64,000 nucleotides of DNA from Hyphomicrobiales bacterium (GTDB lineage: Bacteria > Pseudomonadota > Alphaproteobacteria > Rhodospirillales > JACKKN01), in the NCBI GenBank assembly GCA_024236415.1, contig JACKKN010000001.1, forward strand, positions 434,001 through 498,000, read 5' to 3'. Shown here in pieces: positions 40,880 to 49,692 of the stretch; position 1 is the stretch's first letter, and each line of letters opens with the position of its first letter. Under the pieces are notes generated by a model. It was not told the DNA's origin and made no database searches. It was given only the letters and a program-made list of their open reading frames with translations. The position numbers were made by a program, and so were the translations under genes.

Positions 40880-42764
40880 CGGCCAGGTCCCGCAGGGTCA
40901 GGCCGGGCGCCTCGGCCCGGCCGGCGCGGTCCACGAACAGGTGCTGCACCAGTTCCAGCACCAGCAGGCTGTACAGGCGGAAGGCGTGCCGGTCGGGCCG
41001 GCGCAACAGGGCGTCGACCCCGGCGGCGGTCCACCAGCCGCGGTCCAGGGCCGCCGGGCGGGTCAGGATGCGCCGCGCCAGGTCGCCCAGGCCGGCGGTC
41101 ATCCAGGCCGGCACCGGGGCGGCGAACCCCCGCTTGGGCGCGGTCAGCACCTCGTCGGGCAGGTAGCGCCGCGCCAGGGCCCGTTCCAGGCCCTTCTGGC
41201 GGCCGCCCGGTGTGCGCACATGGGGCGGCACGGCCAGGGCCGCCTCCACCAGGCGGTGGTCCAGGAACGGCACCCGCCCCTCCACCGACACCGCCATGGA
41301 GGTGCGGTCCAGCAGGGTCAGCAGGTCCTCGGGCAGGTAGGTGTTCAGGTCGGCGTACAGGGCCGCCGACTGGGGCGGCCCGGCGTATTCGCGGAAGAAC
41401 CGCGACTGGGCCGGTTCGGCCGCCGGCAGGCCGGTGCCGACCAGGCGCCGCATGGGCGGCGGAAACTGGGTGCAGTGGTCGAACAGGTAGGCGCCGCGGT
41501 CGCCGTCGAAGCCGTCGGTGCGGCCCAGGCGCCAGGCGGTCATGGGCGCGGCCAAGCCCAGGGCCGGCTCCACCAGGCCGTGGCGCAGCCAGGCCGGCAG
41601 GTGCCGGTACCGGCGCTCGGCCGGGTGGCGGAAGTGGCGGCCGTAGCCGGCGAACAGCTCGTCGCCGCCGGTGCCGTTCAGGGCCACCTTCACCTGCGCG
41701 CCCAGGGCCGCCTCGATCAGGTAGTTGGGCAGCAGGGCCGGGTCGTTGACCGGCTCCTCCAGGAACCAGACCAGGTTCGGCAACAGGTCCGCCACCTGCC
41801 CCGGGCTGACGTCCAGGGTCGTGTGGTCGGTGGCGTAGCGCCGCGCCACGGCCTCGGCCAGGGGCGATTCGTCCACCGCCGCGCCCTCGAACCGCACCGT
41901 GAAGGTGCGCGGCGGCCGCGCCGCCTGGCGCGCCGCCATGGCCACGACCAGGCCCGAATCCAGGCCGCCCGACAGCAGTGCCCCCAGGGGCACGTCGCTG
42001 CGCAGCTGCAGGCGCAGGCTGTCGGCCAGCAGGCCGTCGAGCCGCTCCTCGATGCCGGCGGGGTCCGCCGGCAGGTCCGGGTCCGGCGCCGCCCGCCAGT
42101 ACCGCTCCAGGGCCACCTCGCCCGCCGCCGACACCGACAGGGTATGCCCCGGCGGCACCTTGTCGATGCCGCGGAACAGGGTGCGCGGCGCCGGCACGAA
42201 ACCGTGGTCCAGGTAGGCGCCCGCCGCCGCCGGGTCGATCTCGGGCCGCACCAGGCCCGAGGCGAACAGGGCCTTGATCTCGGACGCGAACAGCACCCCG
42301 CCGGGCACCCGGGTCCAGTACAGGGGCTTGATGCCCAGGCGGTCGCGCACCAGCAGCAGGCGGTGGCGGTTGCCGTCGTACAGGGCCAGGGCGTACATGC
42401 CGTTCAGGGCGTGGACGAAGGCGTCCCCCCGCGCCGCCTCCAGGGGCAGGACCACCTCCATGTCGCCCTGGGTGGCGTATGGGTAGTCGCGCACGTCGGC
42501 TTCGCGGCGCAGCTCCACGTAGTTGTAGATCTCGCCGTTGCCCATCAGCACCCGGCGCCCGTCCCGGTCGGCGATGGGCTGGTCGCCGCCGGGCAGGTCG
42601 ATGATGGACAGGCGCACGAACCCGGCCTGGAAGGTGCCGTCGCCGTTGCGCCACTGGCGGCTGCCGTCGGGGCCGCGGTGGGCCATGGACCGGACCATGG
42701 CCGCCAGGTCGGCTTCCAGCGGCGCCGCGCCGCGGGCCAGGAACAGCCCCGCCAGGCCGCACAT
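40869..42764 (-). CDS. Glutamine-dependent amidotransferase, AsnB type (copy 2)
   Basis: 631 residues with catalytic Cys2 (MCGLAGLF), FNGE-equivalent GNGEIYNYVELR, and RDRLGIKPLYW. The PPi loop is LSGGLDSGLVVAM near residue 268: DSG replaces the usual DSS, a change at an ATP-contact position. NGTGGDELFAGYGRHF follows. The glutaminase half is complete, so ammonia can be produced; the acceptor is probably not aspartate. It is directly adjacent to a heparinase II/III gene (no gap), a pairing common in exopolysaccharide loci. Confidence 0.88.
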   Translation of the reverse strand: MCGLAGLFLARGAAPLEADLAAMVRSMAHRGPDGSRQWRNGDGTFQAGFVRLSIIDLPGGDQPIADRDGRRVLMGNGEIYNYVELRREADVRDYPYATQGDMEVVLPLEAARGDAFVHALNGMYALALYDGNRHRLLLVRDRLGIKPLYWTRVPGGVLFASEIKALFASGLVRPEIDPAAAGAYLDHGFVPAPRTLFRGIDKVPPGHTLSVSAAGEVALERYWRAAPDPDLPADPAGIEERLDGLLADSLRLQLRSDVPLGALLSGGLDSGLVVAMAARQAARPPRTFTVRFEGAAVDESPLAEAVARRYATDHTTLDVSPGQVADLLPNLVWFLEEPVNDPALLPNYLIEAALGAQVKVALNGTGGDELFAGYGRHFRHPAERRYRHLPAWLRHGLVEPALGLAAPMTAWRLGRTDGFDGDRGAYLFDHCTQFPPPMRRLVGTGLPAAEPAQSRFFREYAGPPQSAALYADLNTYLPEDLLTLLDRTSMAVSVEGRVPFLDHRLVEAALAVPPHVRTPGGRQKGLERALARRYLPDEVLTAPKRGFAAPVPAWMTAGLGDLARRILTRPAALDRGWWTAAGVDALLRRPDRHAFRLYSLLVLELVQHLFVDRAGRAEAPGLTLRDLADAA

Positions 42765-44492
42765 TCAGGCCACCTCGACCCGGATCTCGCCGCGCCAGGG
42801 CAGGCGCGCCGGGGTGCGCCAGGCGATGGCCGTGGCCGGCGCGCCGCGGCCATAGGCGGTCCAGGCCGTGGCCGGCGACAGGACGGGCGCGGCGTCTGCG
42901 GACAGGCGCAGGCGCCCGGCGGGGCCGGACAGGACCAGGCCGTCGCCGTCCCGCGCCACCTGGAGCGTGGTGTGCAGCAGGCGGGTGACGGTGCGCCGGC
43001 CGCGGCCGGCGACCCGGTCCTCCAGGGTCAGGGCGCCGGCCGTGGCGTGCCAGCGGCGGGTCACGGCGCCGACCCCGCCCAAGCGGGCGTATCCATGGTG
43101 GGTCAGGGTCAGGGAGTCGCCGTCCTGCGCCACCGCCGGCGGCGGGCCGCCCACGGCGCGGCGGAAGGCGTCGTCGTAATAGGGCCGGTTGGCGGGAAAG
43201 GGGTCCAGGTCGTCGATCATCAGGGTGTTGTGGCGCCCGGCGGCGCGGTATTCGGCGGCGGCGCCGGCCTCGCCATAGGCGCCGCGCCCCAGGTCGCGGA
43301 ACAGGGGCATGTCGCGGTAGTGCAACTCGAAACCGCCGCAGTCCTGGTGGCCGTGGCCGGGCATGGTGCTCCAGCCCGCCGGGGCCGCGTGCCACAGGCC
43401 CGACCAGGGGCCGTGGTCGAACCGGTGCCAGCCGTCGGCGGCCAGGGCCGCGCCGTCCACGGTCCCGGCATCGCGGCGCAGGCCGTCCACCGCGGCGCGG
43501 TCGTCGGGGTCCAGGCGGCCGGTCCAGCCGCCGCTTCCCGCCGCCAGGCCCGCCAGCTCGTCCGGCGCCATGTCCGGCGAGATGTCACCCACCAGGGGCA
43601 TGCCGCCGGGCAGGGACAGCAACGGCAGCACGGCCAGGGCCCGCCGCGCCGCCGTGGCCAGGTCCGGCTCCTCGGCGCGGCCGTGGCGGCGGGCCAGCAG
43701 CCAGGCTTCCACCAGGTTCCGGGTCAGCAGCAGGTGGTAGTGGCTGGACCCCTCGCGCAGCACGCCCGAGGGCGCGAACACCCGCGCCGCCTCGCGGGTC
43801 AGGATGCGCGCGCCCAGGTCGGCCCAGGCGCCAAGGCCCAGCTCGACCCCCAGGGCGTGCAGCCCGCGGCCGTTGTTCAGCAGGTGGTTGGAGGTGTGGT
43901 GGTCGCCGAAGTATTCCAGCCGCGCGGCGATGGCCGGCCCGTGGGCGGCCAGCACATGGACCGTGTCCGCCAGCGGCGCCGGCAGGCCGGCGCGGCGGCC
44001 ATGGGCCAGCAGGTTGATGGCCCGCTCGGCGGCCGTGTAGGGGTGCCACGGCCACGGCGCGGGGTCGCCGGGCGCCGGCGGCGTGCCGTGGGCCGCGCGC
44101 CAGGCCCGCCACAGGGCCTGGACCCAGGCCGGCTCCACGCGGTCGGCCAGGACCGGCAGCCAGGCGAACCGGTGCAGGGACAGGGCCGTCTCCACGTCGG
44201 CGAAGGCGCGGGCGAACAGCGCCCCTTCCGCGCCCGGCGCCACGGTCACCGTCTCGCCGGCCAGGGGCAGGACCAGGGGTGTCTGCGGCGGTCCGGTGGC
44301 GATCTCGCCGAATCCCGCGGCGTCCGGCGGGCCCGGGTCCGCCGCCAGGTCGCCGGGGTCCAGGTACGGCGGCCGGTGCGGGGTGAAGGGCGGCTCGCCC
44401 GGCACCCGGCGCAACAGGCGCAGGGCCATCCAGCGCCGCAGCACCGGATCGGCCAAAACCTGGCGGCCTTTGCGGCGCAGGGCCGAAAGCAC
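42765..44492 (-). CDS. Heparinase II/III-like polysaccharide lyase
   Basis: A 575-residue protein with a helical toroid N-terminal domain and a C-terminal beta-sandwich. GTG start. The segment EYFGDHHTSNHLLNNGRGLHALG near residue 195 and GHGHQDCGGFELHYRDMPLF near 385 hold the family histidines and acid; REGSSHYHLLLTRNLVEA is also conserved. There is no signal peptide, as with many EPS-locus members, so it may act in the cytoplasm or be exported by an unknown way. Suggested roles are trimming of the uronic-acid polymer or removal of failed chains. Confidence 0.85.
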   Translation of the reverse strand: MLSALRRKGRQVLADPVLRRWMALRLLRRVPGEPPFTPHRPPYLDPGDLAADPGPPDAAGFGEIATGPPQTPLVLPLAGETVTVAPGAEGALFARAFADVETALSLHRFAWLPVLADRVEPAWVQALWRAWRAAHGTPPAPGDPAPWPWHPYTAAERAINLLAHGRRAGLPAPLADTVHVLAAHGPAIAARLEYFGDHHTSNHLLNNGRGLHALGVELGLGAWADLGARILTREAARVFAPSGVLREGSSHYHLLLTRNLVEAWLLARRHGRAEEPDLATAARRALAVLPLLSLPGGMPLVGDISPDMAPDELAGLAAGSGGWTGRLDPDDRAAVDGLRRDAGTVDGAALAADGWHRFDHGPWSGLWHAAPAGWSTMPGHGHQDCGGFELHYRDMPLFRDLGRGAYGEAGAAAEYRAAGRHNTLMIDDLDPFPANRPYYDDAFRRAVGGPPPAVAQDGDSLTLTHHGYARLGGVGAVTRRWHATAGALTLEDRVAGRGRRTVTRLLHTTLQVARDGDGLVLSGPAGRLRLSADAAPVLSPATAWTAYGRGAPATAIAWRTPARLPWRGEIRVEVA

Positions 44493-44497
44493 GGGGG

Positions 44498-46111
44498 TCA
44501 GCCGCCGCCGGCGCCCAGGGCCGCGGACCAGGTGTCGCGGTCCACGGGGGCGAACACCGCCGCCGGGTCCAGGGCCGGCGGCGGGGCGGGGTCGGCCAGG
44601 GCCGCCGCCAGGCCGGCCGCGTCCACGGTCGGCACCTCGACCCCCGCCGGCAGGATGTCCATGGGCACCGACCGGCGCGGCCGGAAGCGCAGGGTCGGCA
44701 GGCCGGCCAGGATCGCCTCCAGCCCCACCGAGGTGGCGGCATACAGCACCGCGGCGATCCCGTCCTGGGCCGCCAGCGGCCGCTCGGCGAGGTCGATGTT
44801 GGCCGCCTCGGGCACCGGCGCCGGGGTCATGGGATGGGGCCGCACCAGGAACCGGCGGCCGGCCAGGGCCGGGTCCGACAGGGCCGCCACCATCTCGGCC
44901 GCCACCCCCAGGTCGAAGGGCAGGGCCACGAACACGGGCCCGGCGGGGTCATGGGCGGGGTCATGGGCCACGGAAACGGCCGACGACATGCGCCAGGCGC
45001 CGCCCACGGCGATCCGGTCCGGCGCATGGTCCAGGGCCAGCAGGGTGTCGCGCCAGACGGCGCCGGCGCACAGCACCCGGTCGGGCAGGCTCGCCGCCCC
45101 GTCGGGGTTGGAGCCGGGGGCGTAGTTCCATTCGGTGCGGCCCACGGTGGCGTGCTGGTAGCCCACGGTGCGGGTCCCGGCGGCCCGGGCGGCGCGCACC
45201 AAGGCCCGCTCCCAGCCGTGGTTCTCCCACGGCCAGGCCACCACCCGCGGCCGGGCGGCGGCCAGCCAGCGTGCCTGGCAGGCCCGCTGCCAGGCCACGG
45301 CGGCGGCGGTGCCGGTGCCGCCCTCCAGGGCCGCGGCGCGGCGGATCAGCCAGTGCAGGGGGTTGGGCTGGCGCGCCTCGGCCGGCCGCCAGCGAGCCAG
45401 GGGCAGGCGCCAGGCGTCGCCCAGGCCGCCCCAGGCGTGCAGGCTGGCGGTGCGGCCGTCCGCCGCCAGGTCCCGCGCCCGCCCGGGCGGGCAATCCACG
45501 TGCAGGACCCGCTGGATTCCCGGCATCTCGGCCATCAGGGTGCCGAAATATCCGTCCTGCCCGTCCGCGGTGCTGGCCGGATGGCCATAGACCAGCAGGG
45601 CCGCCTGGCCGGGGGTCGTCAAAGCGCGTTGATGCATCAATTTCACCCGGGCCGCCGCCGCCCGCAGGGCGTAGGACAGGCGGGCCAGGACCCCCCGCGC
45701 CGCCAGGGACCATTCACGGGGCCACAGGGGCGGCGGCTTGCCCACGGCCACGGGCAGCAGGCGGGCCAGGTGGCGGAACATCCAGGGGTCGTCGCAGACC
45801 AGCAGCAGGGTTTCGGGTGCCCGGGCCCGCTCCTGGGCGATGCGGGTCCAGGCCAGCATCAGCCCCAGGTCCGACAGGTTGCCGGCGCAGGACGGCGTGT
45901 GGGCCAGCACCGCCGAGGGTTCCGCTGACAGACGCTTGCCCAGGGTCAGCCAGGCCGGGCCGATGGCGGCGAGGGCTTCTTCCAGCACCGCCGCCAGGTC
46001 CGGCAGCTCCTTGTCCGGGCCGGGGGTCCGCCGGGCGCCCGGCAGGGCGCACCAGTGGTCATAGCGACCCTCGGGCGGCAGGGACCGCGAGGTGGCGAGC
46101 AGGACCGGCAC
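44498..46111 (-). CDS. Surface carbohydrate biosynthesis protein (TIGR04326-like)
   Basis: A 537-residue protein without membrane helices. GTG start. The middle holds AWPWENHGWERALVRAARA and TVGYQHATVGRTEWNY, and the C-terminal half has FLVRPHPMTP and GLEAILAGLPTLRFRPRRSVP. These resemble the GT-B-like 'surface carbohydrate biosynthesis protein' group and the CDP-glycerophosphotransferase fold. A transferase role is likely, but the family assignment is by pattern only. It lies between a methyltransferase (6-bp gap) and the heparinase gene (5-bp gap). Confidence 0.6.
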   Translation of the reverse strand: MPVLLATSRSLPPEGRYDHWCALPGARRTPGPDKELPDLAAVLEEALAAIGPAWLTLGKRLSAEPSAVLAHTPSCAGNLSDLGLMLAWTRIAQERARAPETLLLVCDDPWMFRHLARLLPVAVGKPPPLWPREWSLAARGVLARLSYALRAAAARVKLMHQRALTTPGQAALLVYGHPASTADGQDGYFGTLMAEMPGIQRVLHVDCPPGRARDLAADGRTASLHAWGGLGDAWRLPLARWRPAEARQPNPLHWLIRRAAALEGGTGTAAAVAWQRACQARWLAAARPRVVAWPWENHGWERALVRAARAAGTRTVGYQHATVGRTEWNYAPGSNPDGAASLPDRVLCAGAVWRDTLLALDHAPDRIAVGGAWRMSSAVSVAHDPAHDPAGPVFVALPFDLGVAAEMVAALSDPALAGRRFLVRPHPMTPAPVPEAANIDLAERPLAAQDGIAAVLYAATSVGLEAILAGLPTLRFRPRRSVPMDILPAGVEVPTVDAAGLAAALADPAPPPALDPAAVFAPVDRDTWSAALGAGGG

Positions 46112-46117
46112 CGGCCC

Positions 46118-46993
46118 TCACCAATCGGCGTACTTGTTCGCCACGGCCAGGTCGCGGCGCAGCAGGTAGCCGGCGAACCCCTCGAAATCCAGCTTGCGCC
46201 ACAGGGGCGCCGTGGCGCGCAGGGGCCCGCGCAGGGGGTACTGGCGATAGATCCGCGTCTGAACCGGCCGGAAGCCGGCGAACCGGGCCAGCAGACCCCA
46301 GTCGTCCAGGCTGAATTCGAACACGTGCACCTCCTCGGCGGTCATGCCGCCGGGCATGGTGTCCTCGGGCAGGCGCAGGTGGTGGCCGCCGAACCGGCTG
46401 TGGCGGCGGTAGGGCACGGTCATCACCAGGTACTCGGCGCTGCCCCGGGTTGCCAGGGCGTGCAGGAACCGCACCGGGTCGGTCAGGTGCTCGACCATCT
46501 CGAAGCTGAGGAACAGGTCCGGGCGCAGGTCCTCCAAGTCCAGCTCCTCGGCCCGGCACTGCACCGCCTCCATGCCCTTGGCCCGCACCTTCTGCACCGC
46601 CACCGGGTCCAGGTTGACGCTGACCGTGCGCGCCACCCGCCCCGGCGGCGCCAGGGCGGCGACGTAGGCGGCGTGGTTGCCCGACGAATCGCCGATATCG
46701 GCCAGGACCAGGCCCTCGCCGCCGATCATCTCCAGGGCGTCCAGCACGAAGCGGGTCTGCCAGGCGTGCAGGCCGCGCATCTTGACCTCCCACAGGCGTT
46801 CGTATTCCACCGGGTCGAAGCCGGCCGTGTACTGGTCGCGCAGGTCGGGCACCACCCGGCGCAGGTCGTCGCACAGGGCGTCCAGCCCCTGTTCGCGCAG
46901 GGCGGCCTGGATGCTGCGCCGGCTCAGGTTCTGGTACGCCGCCGTGGTGTCCACCCCGGCGGCGCGCAGGACGGTCTTGGCCAGGCCCAGCAT
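46118..46993 (-). CDS. SAM-dependent methyltransferase with helical N-terminus
   Basis: A 291-residue class I methyltransferase. The start MLGLAKTVLRAAGVD at 46993 shares its first base with the preceding stop (TGATG). SAM motif I is VLADIGDSSGNHAAYV (near 105); DLFLSFEMVEHLTDPVRFL is motif IV. About 60 helical residues precede the core. Near the C-terminus GGHHLRLPEDTMPGGMTAEEVHVFEF suggests a large substrate pocket. Works next to another methyltransferase. Confidence 0.8.
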   Translation of the reverse strand: MLGLAKTVLRAAGVDTTAAYQNLSRRSIQAALREQGLDALCDDLRRVVPDLRDQYTAGFDPVEYERLWEVKMRGLHAWQTRFVLDALEMIGGEGLVLADIGDSSGNHAAYVAALAPPGRVARTVSVNLDPVAVQKVRAKGMEAVQCRAEELDLEDLRPDLFLSFEMVEHLTDPVRFLHALATRGSAEYLVMTVPYRRHSRFGGHHLRLPEDTMPGGMTAEEVHVFEFSLDDWGLLARFAGFRPVQTRIYRQYPLRGPLRATAPLWRKLDFEGFAGYLLRRDLAVANKYADW

Positions 46994-47676
46994 CAGCGTT
47001 CGGCGCACCAGGTCTCGGCCAGGACCTGGTCCACGGGCAGCACGGCCGAGCCGCGCGGCGCGTGCAGGTAGCCGTATCGGCTCAGGTTCGCCGCGCCGGG
47101 GCACAGGCGCCGCGCCTCGGCCAGGGCCTCGCCGGCGTTGATCAGGTTGTAGGGCAGGATCGTCTCCCCGTGTTCGCCGCCGCCGCCGGCGAAATCCATG
47201 CGGAACCAGGCCCGGGTGCGGTCCTCCACCGTCGGCCCGTCGGTCTCGCGCAGGTCGAAGATCAGCGCGCCGGCGGTGCGGGCCCAGGCTGCGGCCAGGG
47301 TGTCGCGCCAGGCCTCGTGCAGGTGCAGGATGCCCAGCACCAGGACCAGGTCGAAGGTCTGATCCTCGAGGGGCGACAGGTCCCCCTCCCCCGTCACCAG
47401 GAAGCGGTGGTCCGGGTGGGCGGCGCGGGCGCGATCGACCATGGCGGCGTTGATGTCGACGCCGGTGTAGGCGAAGTCGGCCAGGTGCTCGCCCAGCACG
47501 GCGGCGAATCCCCCCTGGGCGCAGCCCACGTCCAGCACCGTGATCCCCTCGCGCAGGTGCTGGTGCAGGAAGAACCATTCGGAGGGGTAGACCTTGTCCG
47601 ACGTGTTGCGCTCGTCGGCGAAGAAGTCCAGCACCCCGGGCAGGCCCCAGGCGGCGGCGTTGTCGGAACCGGTCAA
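46993..47676 (-). CDS. SAM-dependent methyltransferase (TTG start)
   Basis: A 227-residue class I methyltransferase. The start is TTG at 47676, overlapping the previous stop as TTGA; no better start lies nearby. SAM motif I is VLDVGCAQGGFAAVLG near residue 48, followed by YTGVDINAAMVDRA and the FDLVLVLGILHLHE motif IV region. It is coupled to the 2-hydroxyacid dehydrogenase upstream and the next methyltransferase downstream. Substrate unknown; O-methylation of the cyclic sugar product of this sub-cluster is an option. Confidence 0.8.
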   Translation of the reverse strand: MTGSDNAAAWGLPGVLDFFADERNTSDKVYPSEWFFLHQHLREGITVLDVGCAQGGFAAVLGEHLADFAYTGVDINAAMVDRARAAHPDHRFLVTGEGDLSPLEDQTFDLVLVLGILHLHEAWRDTLAAAWARTAGALIFDLRETDGPTVEDRTRAWFRMDFAGGGGEHGETILPYNLINAGEALAEARRLCPGAANLSRYGYLHAPRGSAVLPVDQVLAETWCAER

Positions 47677-48626
47677 GAGGCGGCGACCTGGTGCGGGTCG
47701 CCGAACCGGCCCAGCCCTTCGATGGCGGCGCGGCCCATGGCCAGGATCGCCTCCTCGGCCGAGCCGCCGATGTGCGGCGTGGCCAGGAAGTTGGGCAGGT
47801 TCAGCAGCTCGGCATCTTCCGGAGGTTCCGTGGCGAAGACGTCGAAGGCGGCGGCGGCCAGGCGGCCGTCCATCAGCATGGCCTTCAGCGCCGCCTCGTC
47901 CACCAGGTTGCCCCGGGCCGTGTTGATCAGCACCGCGTCGGCGCGCAGCAGGGCCAGGCGGTCGGCCGACAGGATGCCCCGGGTCGATGCGTCCAGCGGC
48001 AGGTGCAGGGTCACCACGTCGGCCCGGGCCAGCAGGTCCTCGAGCGTGACCGGCTCGATGTCGTGCCGGGCGTAGAAGTCGGAGAAGTCGCGGATGTCGT
48101 GGGCCAGCACGGTGCAGCCCAGGGCGCGCAGGATCACCGCCAGGTCCTTGCCCACGTGGCCGCAGCCGACGATGCCCACGGTGCGGTCCGACAGCAGCCT
48201 CCCCACGTGCTGGCGCCAGGTGCCGGCGCGCACCTCGCCGTTGGCCGCCGGCACGTGGCGCAGCAGGGCGACGGCGAAGGAGATCACCAGCTCCGTCACC
48301 GACCGCTTGTTGACCCCGCCGGTCCAGCCCAGGGACACGCCGCGCGCGGCCATGGCGTCCAGGTCCAGCATGTCCAGCCCGACCCCGTACTTGGCGATGA
48401 CCCGCAGCTCGGGCACCCGGTCCAGCAGGGCCGCGTCCACGGTCTCCAGCGCGATCACCGCCCGCGCGTGGCCGCGCAGGTAGTCGGCCAGGGCGTCGCC
48501 GGACAGGCTGGCGCCGGTATCGTTGAAGGTCACGTTGTCGTAGCGTTCCAGCAGCTCGGCCCGCAGCACCGGGTTGCGCGAGAACGATCGCGAGCAGACG
48601 GCAATGGGGGTCGAGTCCCTAGGCAC
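47673..48626 (-). CDS. D-2-hydroxyacid dehydrogenase (SerA-like)
   Basis: A 317-residue NAD-dependent dehydrogenase. The GTG at 48626 is chosen because GGAGG lies nine bases upstream and the start overlaps the AroB-like stop by eight bases. NAD domain: TVGIVGCGHVGKDLA near 140. Catalytic residues: NTARGNLVDEAAL (Arg), FDVFATEPPED (Glu), ATPHIGGSAEEA (His). It lacks the ACT domain of SerA. Substrate unknown; the setting in a sugar-cyclase set suggests a 2-hydroxyacid or keto-acid of that pathway, not serine synthesis. Confidence 0.82.
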   Translation of the reverse strand: MPRDSTPIAVCSRSFSRNPVLRAELLERYDNVTFNDTGASLSGDALADYLRGHARAVIALETVDAALLDRVPELRVIAKYGVGLDMLDLDAMAARGVSLGWTGGVNKRSVTELVISFAVALLRHVPAANGEVRAGTWRQHVGRLLSDRTVGIVGCGHVGKDLAVILRALGCTVLAHDIRDFSDFYARHDIEPVTLEDLLARADVVTLHLPLDASTRGILSADRLALLRADAVLINTARGNLVDEAALKAMLMDGRLAAAAFDVFATEPPEDAELLNLPNFLATPHIGGSAEEAILAMGRAAIEGLGRFGDPHQVAAS

Positions 48627-49692
48627 CGCGGCCGGCCTCCAGGTAGTCGCGGCACAGGCCGGCGAAGGCGGCGTCGTTGGCGTAGGTGTCCCTGAACACC
48701 CGCCCCTCGCCATCGGGCAGGATCAGGGTCACGGTGCCCGAGCCCACGTTCTTCTTGTCCTTGGACAGGGCCGCCAGGAACGGGTCCAGCGGCACCGGAT
48801 GGCCGGCATAGCCGCGGTAGTTGGCGCGCAGGGGCGGCGCCATGCGGGCCGCGTTCGCCTCGGTGCCCACGCCCAGGCGGGCGCTCAGGTGGTTGGCCAT
48901 GTCCATGCCGATGGTCACGGCGATGCCGTGGGGGACGGCGAAATCGGTGGCCGCCTCGATGGCGTGGCCGAAGCTGTGGCCGTAGTTGAAGATGTTGCGC
49001 GGGCCGCGGTCGAACTCGTCGCGCTCGATATAGGCCTTCTTCACCTCCAGGGCGCGGCGGATGTAGCGCACCATCGTCGCCCGGTCCGTGAACAGGCTGG
49101 CGTAGTCGGCGGCGATGGCGTCGAAGGACGCCGGGCCGTCGATGGCGTGCACCTTCAGCATCTCGCCCACACCGGACCTGACGTCCCGCTCGTCCAGGGT
49201 ATCCAGGAAGGCGGTGGACAGCTCGATGCGCCGCGGCGGGGTGAAGGTGCCCAGGATGTTCTTGGCCGCGCCGCTGTTGATGGAGCTTTTCGACCCGATG
49301 CAGGAATCCGCCTGGGCCAGCAGGGTGGTGGGGTAGAACACCCAGTCCACCCCGCGCAGCAGGGTCGCGGCCAGAAAGCAGGTGATGTCCTGGATGATGC
49401 CGCCGCCCATGGCGACCAGGACCTGGTCCCGCCGGATGCCCTTGCCCACCAGGTGGTCCACGTAGGCCGGGAACCTGTCCAGTGACTTGTTCTCTTCTCT
49501 TGCCTCGATGCGCAGGACCGAGCGGTGGGCCAGCACGCGGGGCATGCGGGCGGCGTACAGGTCGGCCACATGGTCGTCGATGATGAAGTGGGCGTCGGCG
49601 GGCACGCTGGAATCGAGGTTGTCCAGCGCCGCCTCGTCGAAGCGGACCTCATAGGGGCCCTTGTGGGACTGGATGGTCAGGACGTCAGACAC
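48619..49692 (-). CDS. Sugar-phosphate cyclase, AroB-like but divergent
   Basis: A 357-residue member of the dehydroquinate synthase superfamily, NAD- and metal-dependent. The NAD-binding GGGIIQDITCFLAATLLRG and PTTLLAQADSCIGSKSSIN are kept in position, and metal ligands appear as E in GVGEMLKVHAI, H in NYGHSFGHAIE and H in VPHGIAV. It departs from AroB at places: GSKSSINSGAAKN instead of the GGKTGIN-PxGKN type, and HGIAV instead of HGEAV. It is overlapped by SDR and dehydrogenase genes and sits with a cytidylyltransferase. A shikimate-pathway role is unlikely; the substrate may be a sugar or ulosonate phosphate. Confidence 0.8.
   Translation of the reverse strand: MSDVLTIQSHKGPYEVRFDEAALDNLDSSVPADAHFIIDDHVADLYAARMPRVLAHRSVLRIEAREENKSLDRFPAYVDHLVGKGIRRDQVLVAMGGGIIQDITCFLAATLLRGVDWVFYPTTLLAQADSCIGSKSSINSGAAKNILGTFTPPRRIELSTAFLDTLDERDVRSGVGEMLKVHAIDGPASFDAIAADYASLFTDRATMVRYIRRALEVKKAYIERDEFDRGPRNIFNYGHSFGHAIEAATDFAVPHGIAVTIGMDMANHLSARLGVGTEANAARMAPPLRANYRGYAGHPVPLDPFLAALSKDKKNVGSGTVTLILPDGEGRVFRDTYANDAAFAGLCRDYLEAGRGA

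Noticed and set aside
40821..45125. Plus-strand open frame of 1,434 codons opposite the AsnB and heparinase genes
   Set aside because: Low-complexity Gln/Gly/Arg/His-rich translation, no start context, antisense to well-supported genes.
48619..49692. AroB of the shikimate pathway
   Set aside because: Substrate-side motifs differ from AroB and there is no aroK beside it, the normal partner; it overlaps SDR and dehydrogenase genes of a sugar set.
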